DNA from: Bacteroidota bacterium
GTDB taxonomy: Bacteria; Bacteroidota; Bacteroidia; Chitinophagales; LD1
Assembly: GCA_018267355.1 (NCBI GenBank)
Contig: JAFDYP010000395.1
Span: 1-5,879, forward strand
DNA length: 5,879 bases
Direction of reading: 5' to 3'
Shown here: positions 1 to 5,879 of the stretch, in pieces
How positions within the stretch are numbered: position 1 is the stretch's first letter
Layout: each line of letters begins with the position of its first letter
Position numbers and translations under genes: made by a program
The notes under the pieces: generated by a model
The model's database searches: none
The model's input: the letters and a program-made list of their open reading frames with translations, nothing else
Told to the model about the DNA's origin: nothing

Positions 1-25
1 GGGATCAATTAATTTTTTTTCACCC

Positions 26-50
26 ATGAAGTGACTGATTGGTCATTCAT
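26..50. promoter_or_regulatory. Inverted repeat upstream of the efflux operon, probable TetR-type operator
   Basis: The arms are ATGAA-g-TGAC (26-35) and GTCA-TTCAT (42-50), so nine bases pair on each side with one extra G at 31 and a 6-base centre. Read as a protein site, the core 32-45 has two half-sites, TGACTGAT and (reverse complement of the right side) TGACCAAT, which agree at 6 of 8 positions. Short TGAC...GTCA dyads of this kind are known operators of TetR-family repressors, which commonly control RND pumps. The dyad ends 20 bases before the channel start codon, a place where a bound repressor could block transcription. No regulator gene lies in the window, so the cognate protein is inferred. 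It could also be a chance dyad or an mRNA leader hairpin. Confidence 0.45.
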
Positions 51-70
51 TACCAAACCTTAAACAATAC

Positions 71-1396
71 ATGAAGTACATATTAACCCTACTCCTCACG
101 CTCTCCGGCTGGCTGCTCTGGCCCGCGCTCAGTATGGCGCAGGTAGCAGATGATAGTACGCTGGCGAGTGGCACACTGGAGCATATCATCCAGTACACGC
201 TGCACCACCAGCCTGCTATACAAAAGTCGGTACTGGACGAGCAGATCACCCGCGCGCAGGTCAATACGCGCCTCGCAGACTGGGCACCGGCCATAGACTT
301 CAACTATAATGTGCAGCACAACTTCCAGCTGCCTACCACCGTGTTCATGGGTCAGGTCATACAGCTGGGCAATAAGAACACGAGCTACGGCCAGCTGATC
401 TACAATCAGAATATCCTGAACGGCGACCTGCTCTACGCAGCCAATAGCGCCAAGAGTGCCAAACTGCTCAGCCGCCAGGTGACTGAGAACTACCGTATCA
501 ATGCGGTGGCAGATGTGAGCAAAGCCTTCTACGCAGTGCTGCTCGCGCGTCAGCAGATGGATGTGAACGATGCGGACATCACCCGTCTGGAGCGCAGTGT
601 GAAGGACAGCAAGAGCCGCTATGACAATGGCATAGTAGACAAGACCGACTGGCAGCGCGCTACCATCGCACTGAACAATGCAAAAGCGCTGAAGCGCAGC
701 AATGAAGAGCTGTACAAAGCGCGTATGCAGATGCTCAAGGCCATCATGGGCTATCCCACGGATGCGGTACTGGATGTAGTGTATGACAGCCTGCAGATGG
801 AGAGCGAGGTGAGCTATGACGTAGCGCGAAACCCAGACTACAATAACCGCATAGAGTACCAGAGCCTCCTGACACAGCGCAAGCTTATAGCAGCCAATGT
901 GAGCCATGCCAAGAACTCCTTTGTGCCAAACATAGCGGGCTATGCAGACTACAATGCTAACTTCCTGAATAACCAGTTCTCGGAGCTATATAAGCACAAC
1001 TATCCCAGCAGCTATGCGGGCCTCACGCTGGCCTTTCCGCTGGTACACGGTGGCAAGCGTATCATGGCTGTGCGCCAGGCCAAGTGGCAGCTGCGCAAGA
1101 CCGACTGGGACCTGACCGACCTGCGCAATAACATCAGCGCCGAGTATGCGCAGGCAGAGGCGGCCTACCTGAGCAGCCTGGCCAACTACACTGCGCTCCA
1201 CGAAAACCTGGACCTGGCCCAGCAGGTGTACCACACTATAGACCTGCAGTACCGCTCCGGTGTCAAGACCTACCTGGAGGTGGTGAACGCAGAGAGTGAC
1301 CTGCGCGCCGCCCATATCAACTATTACAACGCGCTGTACCAGGTCCTCTCCGGCAAGATAGACCTGCTGCGCGCCTCCGGCCAATTAAAATTCTAA
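71..1396 (+). CDS. TolC-family outer-membrane efflux channel (OMF) of an RND pump
   Basis: This is the outer-membrane exit duct of the tripartite pump encoded by this operon: it should trimerise into a beta-barrel in the outer membrane plus an alpha-helical tunnel through the periplasm. The 441-residue product starts with a signal peptide (hydrophobic residues 4-20, likely cleavage after S-M-A at 23). There is no cysteine anywhere, so unlike OprM-type channels it is not lipidated. Two outer-membrane-efflux repeats are visible: a first half with YDNGIVDKTDW (184-194) and a second half with GLTLAFPLVHGGKR (317-330) and YRSGVKTYLEVVNAESDL (394-411), both typical of TolC proteins. Length is somewhat below E. 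coli TolC (493 with signal) but normal for the family. The ATG at 71 is chosen because the signal peptide begins there; no Shine-Dalgarno sequence precedes it, as is usual in Bacteroidota. It is first in the operon, 23 bases ahead of the adaptor gene. Substrates cannot be read from the sequence. Confidence 0.95.
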   Translation: MKYILTLLLTLSGWLLWPALSMAQVADDSTLASGTLEHIIQYTLHHQPAIQKSVLDEQITRAQVNTRLADWAPAIDFNYNVQHNFQLPTTVFMGQVIQLGNKNTSYGQLIYNQNILNGDLLYAANSAKSAKLLSRQVTENYRINAVADVSKAFYAVLLARQQMDVNDADITRLERSVKDSKSRYDNGIVDKTDWQRATIALNNAKALKRSNEELYKARMQMLKAIMGYPTDAVLDVVYDSLQMESEVSYDVARNPDYNNRIEYQSLLTQRKLIAANVSHAKNSFVPNIAGYADYNANFLNNQFSELYKHNYPSSYAGLTLAFPLVHGGKRIMAVRQAKWQLRKTDWDLTDLRNNISAEYAQAEAAYLSSLANYTALHENLDLAQQVYHTIDLQYRSGVKTYLEVVNAESDLRAAHINYYNALYQVLSGKIDLLRASGQLKF

Positions 1397-1419
1397 CCCA
1401 CTAAAACCAGTATATAAAC

Positions 1420-2577
1420 ATGAGACACCATCTATATAACATGATACAGGCGATCATCCTGATCGCGATCCTTTCCTTCGTGCTGTCACTGATGTCGGCC
1501 TGTAATACCAAGGGCCAGCAAGGTGGCTGGGACCCCAATGCTCCCGTGGCAGTGACCACGGCACCCGTGAAACTTCAAGCTGCGTCCTACACAGAGACCT
1601 ATCCCGGTACTGTAGTAGCGCTCAACCAGGTAGAGCTGCGGGCGCAAGTGAGCGGCTTTGTGACAGCCATCTACTTCAAGGACGGCGACCATGTGCGCCA
1701 GGGCCAGCAGCTCTACAGCATAGATGCCCAGCTCTACGCGGCCAACTATGAGCAGGCCCAGGCCAATGTGAATGTGCAGGAGACCAACCTGCTCAAAGCG
1801 CAGCAAGACGCAGAGCGCTATCACAACCTGGCCAAAGAAGATGCGATAGCCCAGCAGCAGGTAGACTACGCTGATGCTGCCCTCGCTGCCGCGAAGAAGC
1901 AGGTAGAAGCTGCCAAAGCAGCCGTACGCGGCGTACAGACCAGCGTGAAGTATACGACCATCACAGCTCCCTTTGATGGTACGATAGGTATCTCGCAGGT
2001 CAAGGTAGGCGCAGCGGTCACAGCCGGCGTCACCCTGCTGAATACTGTCTCTACTGATGACCCTATGGCGGTAGACTTCTCGGTAGACCAGAAGGAGATC
2101 TATCGCTTCGCCAGGCTGGAGCAGACAGCCAAGGCAGGTGACACGACGTTCTCTATCGCCTTTGGCAAGACGGATGTATATCCGCATCATGGCCACATCA
2201 GTCTCCTGGACCGCGCTGTAGACCCTCAGACCGGCACGCTGAAGGTACGGCTGGAGTTTCCTAATAAAGAAAGGCTGCTGCGTGCAGGCATGAACTGTGA
2301 CGTGCTGGTGGGCAATGCCTCTACAGCGCCGGTGGTGCTGATACCGTACAAGGCTGTAACGGAGCAGCTGGGCGAGTTCTTCGTCTACGTAGCTGATGGC
2401 GGCAAGGCCTCACAGCGCAAGGTACATCTGGGTGCACAGGTAGGTACAGACGTGATCGTAAAGGACGGACTGAAAGAAGGCGAGTCTATAGTGACAGAAG
2501 GTGTGCAGAAAGTACACGAAGGTTCTGTGCTACAGACAGGCGCCCCGGCTGCCGCTCCCGCTGCTCATAAAAAATAA
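1420..2577 (+). CDS. RND efflux periplasmic adaptor lipoprotein (AcrA/HlyD family, MFP)
   Basis: This adaptor should bridge the RND pump and the outer-membrane channel and seal the conduit. The 385-residue product has a hydrophobic N-terminal segment (9-25) ending in L-M-S-A-C, so Cys28 is the probable lipid attachment site, anchoring it to the inner membrane. Next come a beta-barrel strand (about 45-65), the first lipoyl half (71-102, with AQVSGFV), an alpha-helical hairpin rich in Ala/Gln/Lys (about 105-175), the second lipoyl half (178-211, with TAPFDGTIG), a beta-barrel domain (about 215-297, with DRAVDPQTGTLKVR) and a membrane-proximal domain (about 303-372). An Ala/Pro-rich tail ends in HKK. 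Length is close to AcrA (397). The ATG at 1420 is preferred over an in-frame ATG at 1441 because it gives the signal peptide a basic n-region (R2, H3, H4). No Shine-Dalgarno is seen. The hairpin-tip R-L-S channel-docking motif reads R133-L137-A144, so the serine is replaced. It is probably co-transcribed with both neighbours. Confidence 0.95.
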   Translation: MRHHLYNMIQAIILIAILSFVLSLMSACNTKGQQGGWDPNAPVAVTTAPVKLQAASYTETYPGTVVALNQVELRAQVSGFVTAIYFKDGDHVRQGQQLYSIDAQLYAANYEQAQANVNVQETNLLKAQQDAERYHNLAKEDAIAQQQVDYADAALAAAKKQVEAAKAAVRGVQTSVKYTTITAPFDGTIGISQVKVGAAVTAGVTLLNTVSTDDPMAVDFSVDQKEIYRFARLEQTAKAGDTTFSIAFGKTDVYPHHGHISLLDRAVDPQTGTLKVRLEFPNKERLLRAGMNCDVLVGNASTAPVVLIPYKAVTEQLGEFFVYVADGGKASQRKVHLGAQVGTDVIVKDGLKEGESIVTEGVQKVHEGSVLQTGAPAAAPAAHKK

Positions 2578-2585
2578 TATTATAG

Positions 2586-2653
2586 CCTCATTTACCCGAT
2601 AGGTTCTTCCCTCTCCTTGGGAGAGGGAAGATGCCGAAGGCAGATGGGTGAGG
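2586..2653. repeat. REP-like palindromic element in the adaptor-pump gap
   Basis: Most of the 100-base gap between adaptor and pump can fold. A strong hairpin pairs 2605-2615 with 2621-2631 (11 perfect pairs, TCTTCCCTCTC with its complement; loop CTTGG). A small hairpin follows, TGCC-GAA-GGCA (2632-2642). Outer arms CCTC (2586-2589) and ACCC (2594-2597) pair with GGGTGAGG (2646-2653), leaving a 4-base bulge and closing a cloverleaf-like junction around both hairpins. The wording CCCTCTCC...GGAGAGGG...GGTGAGG resembles intergenic palindromic repeats found in many copies in bacterial genomes; that family link is from memory and only one copy lies here. There is no T-run after the hairpin on either strand, so it is not a classical intrinsic terminator. 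It may affect mRNA decay or expression of the pump relative to the adaptor. Confidence 0.6.
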
Positions 2654-2677
2654 TTAAACCCAAAAAAGAAAGAAATA

Positions 2678-5600
2678 ATGATCGCAGATATATTTATCAA
2701 AAGGCCCGTCACGTCTATGGTCATATCCATAGTGATAGTGGCGGTAGGCCTCATATCCCTTATCAACCTGCCGGTGGCACAGTATCCTGACATCACACCG
2801 CCGGTGGTATCTATAGCGGGCAACTATACCGGCGCTGACGCCAGTACAGTAGAGCAGACCACTACTACCGCTATAGAGACACAGGTGAATGGATCTCCCG
2901 GTATGTCCTACATCTCCAGCACGAGTACGAGCGATGGCCGCTCAAATATCAGTGCTACCTTTGACGTAGGGACCAATATCGATATCGCTACCCTGGACGT
3001 ACAAAACCGGGTGAGCGTAGCAGAGCCTACGCTGCCGGATGCGGTGAAGCGCCTCGGCCTCACTACCCGCAAGCGCAACCCCTCCATCATGATGGTGGTA
3101 GCACTCTTTTCACCTAATGGTACGCATGATGCGACCTTCCTGGGCAACTACTGTAACATCTATATGAAGGATGCCCTCCTGCGCGTAAAAGGCGTGGGTG
3201 ATATCCAGTCCTTTGGCGATGACTTTGGCATGCGTATCTGGATGGATCCCGGCAAACTGGCAGCACTCAATATGACGGTGAATGATGTACTGGGTTCGCT
3301 GCAGGAGCAGAACCTGCAGGTAGCCGCCGGCTCTATCGGTGGCTCGCCACAGCCAGCCGCCCAGGCGTTTGAGTATTCAGTATTTACCAATAGCCGCCTG
3401 AACAAGGTAGAGGAATTTGAAAAGATCATCGTACGCTCCAACCCTCAGACAGGTGCTGTGACCTATCTCAAAGATGTAGCGCGTGTAGAGCTAGGCAAGT
3501 TTAACTACGGCAACCACGCCTATGTGAACGGAAAGGATGCGGCCTTCCTGCTCATCTTCCAGGCGCCGGGTGCCAATGCGCTCCAGACATATGAGGGTGT
3601 GAACAAGGCGGTAGAACAGATGAAGAAGACTTTCCCTAAGGATGTGGACTATCTCGTGCCGTACGAAACGGTATCTGTGGTAAGTGCCTCTATAGAGGAA
3701 GTACTCACGACTTTCCTCGAGGCACTGCTGCTGGTAGTGATCGTCGTGTTCCTCTTCCTGCAAAACTGGCGTGCGACGCTGATCCCTGTACTGGCCATAC
3801 CGGTATCGCTGATCGGCACCTTTGCACTCTTCACGCCACTGGGCTTTTCTATCAATACGCTGACCCTCTTCGGTATGATACTCGCCATAGGTATCGTGGT
3901 GGATGATGCAATCGTGTTGGTAGAGGCCGTGCAGCACTATATAGATGCTGAGGGGCTTTCGCCCAAAGACGCCACTATCAAGGCCATGAAATCCATCTCT
4001 GGCCCGGTGATCGCCATCGCGCTGATCCTGGCGGCGGTATTCGTGCCGGTGGGTTTTATCCCTGGTATTACGGGCCGTCTGTACCAGCAGTTTGCGATCA
4101 CCATTGCTATCTCCGTATTGATCTCGGCATTTGTGGCGCTGTCGCTGACACCCGCGCTGTGTACACTACTGCTCAAGGCTCACGACCCCAACAAGAAGAA
4201 CATCCTTGACCGTTTCTTTGATGCTTTCAATAATTGGTTTAACCGTGTGACCAACTCATACGGCCGCGGTGTAGCGCTTTGGATCAAAAAGACACCTTAT
4301 GTACTGATCATGATGGTCTGCCTCTTTGTAGGCCTGGGATTCCTCTTCAAGTCTAAGCCGACTGGCTTTATCCCTACAGAGGACCAGGGATACATGTTCG
4401 TAGCATATGAAATGCCGGAAGGCACCTCTATAGCGCGCAACATGATCACGATACACAAGATGATAGATAGCCTGAAGTCCATACCATCTATCAAGAATAC
4501 CGGTGCGATAGCAGGCTTCAATGCCGTATCACAATCTGCAAAGTCTAACTCCGGTACGATCTTCGTCCTCTTTAAACCGTGGGATGAGCGCAAGGGCAAG
4601 GCTGAAGAGCTCAATGCCATCGTGGGCCAGGTACAGGCCAAACTCTCCTCTATCAAAGAAGCTACGACCTTTGCCATAGCGCCGCCGGCCATACAGGGCC
4701 TGGGCAGCACGGGTGGTTTCACCTTTGAGCTGGAGAAGCGGGAGAGTACCGATGATATGAAGCAGTTTGAAAAGGTAGGCAATGACTTTCTCGGTGAGCT
4801 GCGCAAGCGCCCTGAGATAGCGATGGCGTATACTTTCTACAACGCCCGTACGCCGGGCTATCGTATCAACGTAGACCGTGATAAAGCTAAGAAGATGGGC
4901 GTAAGCATAGCAGATGTGTATGGCACCATGTCTACCCTGCTCGGCAGCTCGTATATCAATGACTTCAACATCTACGGGCGTAACTTCCGCGTGATGGCAC
5001 AGGCCGACTCGACCTATCGCGGCGACCTGGAGGAGCTAGGCAAATATTATGTACGCAACAGTGAGGGCAATATGATCCCGCTCAGCACCCTGACCACTGC
5101 GACAGTAGTAGAGCAGCCGGCCATGATCTCGCACTACAATATCTATCCCTCTATAGAGATCAATGGTGATCCGGCACCAGGCTACAGCTCCGGCCAGGCT
5201 ATCAAGGCGCTGCAGGAAGTAGCAGCCAAGACGCTACCTACAGGGTATGGCTACGAGTTTTCCGGCCTGACCAGAGAGGAGATATCGGCGGGTAGCAGTT
5301 CGATCTACATCTTTGCGCTGTCGCTGGCATTTGTATTCCTCTTCCTGGCTGCGCTGTATGAGAGCTGGGCGGTACCGTTCTCGGTGATCTTTGCCGTGCC
5401 TATAGGTGCGTTTGGCTCTATCCTGACGCTGACCTTTATACCATCTCTGAGCAATAACGTCTATGCACAGATCGGCCTCATCACCCTCATAGGCCTGGCA
5501 GCCAAGAATGCGATCCTGATCGTGGAGTTTGCCAAGGAGCGTGTAGATGACGGCCATGACATACTGGAGTCTACGCTCGAGGCAGTCAAGCTGCGTCTGC

Positions 5601-5806
5601 GTCCTATCGTGATGACCTCACTGGCCTTTATCTTTGGTGTACTGCCGCTGGCATTCGCTACGGGTGCAGGCGCAGAGGCGAGAAAGACCATCGGCTGGAC
5701 CGTGTTTGGCGGTATGCTCACAGCTACTACACTCGCCATCTTTGTGGTACCGGTACTGTTTGTAGGCATCATGAAAATAGCTGGTCGCCGCAGGCAGGCA
5801 GTGTGA
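2678..5806 (+). CDS. HAE1-family RND multidrug efflux pump (AcrB-like inner-membrane transporter)
   Basis: This is the motor of the system: a proton-antiport transporter, trimeric in the inner membrane, that takes hydrophobic or amphiphilic compounds and passes them to the channel via the adaptor. The 1042 residues (AcrB has 1049) show the full duplicated RND plan: TM1 (9-28), first periplasmic loop (about 30-335), TM2-TM6 (about 340-497), TM7 (540-557), second periplasmic loop (about 560-870), TM8-TM12 (about 873-1029). The proton relay is complete: D409 and D410 in VVDDAIVLVEAV, K943 in GLAAKNAILIVEF, and R973 and T980 in RLRPIVMTS, matching AcrB D407, D408, K940, R971 and T978. The loop motif VGDIQSFGDDFGMRIWMDP (173-191) is typical of HAE1 pumps rather than metal-exporting HME ones. 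The start at 2678 gives the usual short cytoplasmic end MIADIFIKRP. An in-frame GTG at 2648 would add 10 residues but lies inside the repeat element and gives an atypical basic extension. A purine-rich stretch (2661-2674) precedes the ATG. Substrate range cannot be inferred. Confidence 0.96.
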   Translation: MIADIFIKRPVTSMVISIVIVAVGLISLINLPVAQYPDITPPVVSIAGNYTGADASTVEQTTTTAIETQVNGSPGMSYISSTSTSDGRSNISATFDVGTNIDIATLDVQNRVSVAEPTLPDAVKRLGLTTRKRNPSIMMVVALFSPNGTHDATFLGNYCNIYMKDALLRVKGVGDIQSFGDDFGMRIWMDPGKLAALNMTVNDVLGSLQEQNLQVAAGSIGGSPQPAAQAFEYSVFTNSRLNKVEEFEKIIVRSNPQTGAVTYLKDVARVELGKFNYGNHAYVNGKDAAFLLIFQAPGANALQTYEGVNKAVEQMKKTFPKDVDYLVPYETVSVVSASIEEVLTTFLEALLLVVIVVFLFLQNWRATLIPVLAIPVSLIGTFALFTPLGFSINTLTLFGMILAIGIVVDDAIVLVEAVQHYIDAEGLSPKDATIKAMKSISGPVIAIALILAAVFVPVGFIPGITGRLYQQFAITIAISVLISAFVALSLTPALCTLLLKAHDPNKKNILDRFFDAFNNWFNRVTNSYGRGVALWIKKTPYVLIMMVCLFVGLGFLFKSKPTGFIPTEDQGYMFVAYEMPEGTSIARNMITIHKMIDSLKSIPSIKNTGAIAGFNAVSQSAKSNSGTIFVLFKPWDERKGKAEELNAIVGQVQAKLSSIKEATTFAIAPPAIQGLGSTGGFTFELEKRESTDDMKQFEKVGNDFLGELRKRPEIAMAYTFYNARTPGYRINVDRDKAKKMGVSIADVYGTMSTLLGSSYINDFNIYGRNFRVMAQADSTYRGDLEELGKYYVRNSEGNMIPLSTLTTATVVEQPAMISHYNIYPSIEINGDPAPGYSSGQAIKALQEVAAKTLPTGYGYEFSGLTREEISAGSSSIYIFALSLAFVFLFLAALYESWAVPFSVIFAVPIGAFGSILTLTFIPSLSNNVYAQIGLITLIGLAAKNAILIVEFAKERVDDGHDILESTLEAVKLRLRPIVMTSLAFIFGVLPLAFATGAGAEARKTIGWTVFGGMLTATTLAIFVVPVLFVGIMKIAGRRRQAV

Positions 5807-5879
5807 TCTTAAGGCGCTTTGAAGCGAAAGAGCTTTCTCGCAAAGGCGCAAAGGGATTAAGAAAATGCAAAGGTTTATA
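5807..5879. repeat. Downstream intergenic tail with small hairpins and repeated GCAAAGG word
   Basis: The stretch after the pump stop codon carries a short dyad CGCTT-tg-AAGCG (within 5814-5826) and an overlapping imperfect dyad GCGAAAG...CTTTC-tc-GC (5824-5841). The word GCAAAGG then occurs three times (5840-5846, 5848-5854, 5867-5873), the first two 8 bases apart. Text of the type CTCGCAAAGGCGCAAAG is, from general knowledge, a common interspersed intergenic repeat in Bacteroidota and some other genomes. The hairpins are weak and lack a following T-run, so a terminator is not supported. No gene is visible here, and the element may continue past the window edge. Confidence 0.4.

Noticed and set aside
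13..20. T8 run as the end of an upstream gene's terminator
   Set aside because: No convincing GC-rich stem precedes it within the 12 available bases; the window edge hides what lies before.
1..70. Bacteroidota-type promoter (-33 TTTG / -7 TAnnTTTG) for the operon
   Set aside because: I found no pair of boxes with good matches and proper spacing. TTG at 39-41 with an AT-rich stretch near 60 is too weak to annotate.
89..907. A 272-codon open frame on the minus strand opposite the channel gene
   Set aside because: It lies wholly within the clear TolC-family gene, its product resembles no protein family I recognise, and it is explained by codon choice in the sense gene. The same holds for the other antisense open frames under the adaptor and pump genes.
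2605..2631. Intrinsic transcription terminator after the adaptor gene
   Set aside because: The hairpin is strong, but no T-run follows it on either strand, and it sits between genes that must work together. A repeat element fits better.
2678..5806. Heavy-metal (HME/CusA-type) RND pump
   Set aside because: The HAE1-type loop motif and AcrB-like relay spacing fit a drug pump. No Met-rich or His-rich metal-binding cluster is seen in the pump or adaptor.
5814..5841. Terminator for the operon
   Set aside because: The stems are short or bulged with tiny loops, and there is no T-run downstream.
5840..5873. Start of a CRISPR array
   Set aside because: The repeated word is only 7 bases, spacings are 8 and 19 bases, and no spacer-like units or cas genes are present.

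Overview
The window holds one complete tripartite RND drug-efflux operon, all on the + strand: an outer-membrane TolC-type channel (71-1396), a periplasmic lipoprotein adaptor of the AcrA/HlyD type (1420-2577) and an inner-membrane HAE1-type RND pump (2678-5806). Together they would form a proton-driven conduit from the inner membrane and periplasm to the outside. Nothing in the three proteins suggests a new function. All three look full length and intact, and the pump keeps its proton-relay residues.

The organism is most likely a member of the Bacteroidota, perhaps the Chitinophagia/Sphingobacteriia side (inference). Reasons are the lack of Shine-Dalgarno sequences before all three starts, the AT-rich leaders beside moderately GC-rich genes, the channel-first gene order (OMF-MFP-RND), a lipoprotein adaptor, the VDDAIVLVEAV form of the pump TM4 motif, and interspersed-repeat-like sequences in the gaps. 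No rRNA or marker gene is present to confirm this.

Layout: 1-70 is the upstream leader, with an inverted repeat (26-50) that resembles a TetR-family operator. It is followed by the channel gene, a 23-nt gap, the adaptor gene, and a 100-nt gap filled mostly by a structured REP-like palindromic element (2586-2653). The pump gene follows, and then a 73-nt tail with small hairpins and a repeated GCAAAGG word that runs to the window edge. No regulator gene, mobile-element gene, RNA gene or CRISPR array is visible.

The points most worth a second look are non-coding: the operator-like dyad in front of the operon, and the folded repeat between adaptor and pump, which could alter pump expression relative to the adaptor. 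Minor protein points are the missing serine in the adaptor's TolC-docking motif and a partly lost phenylalanine cluster in the pump. No undescribed system was found.
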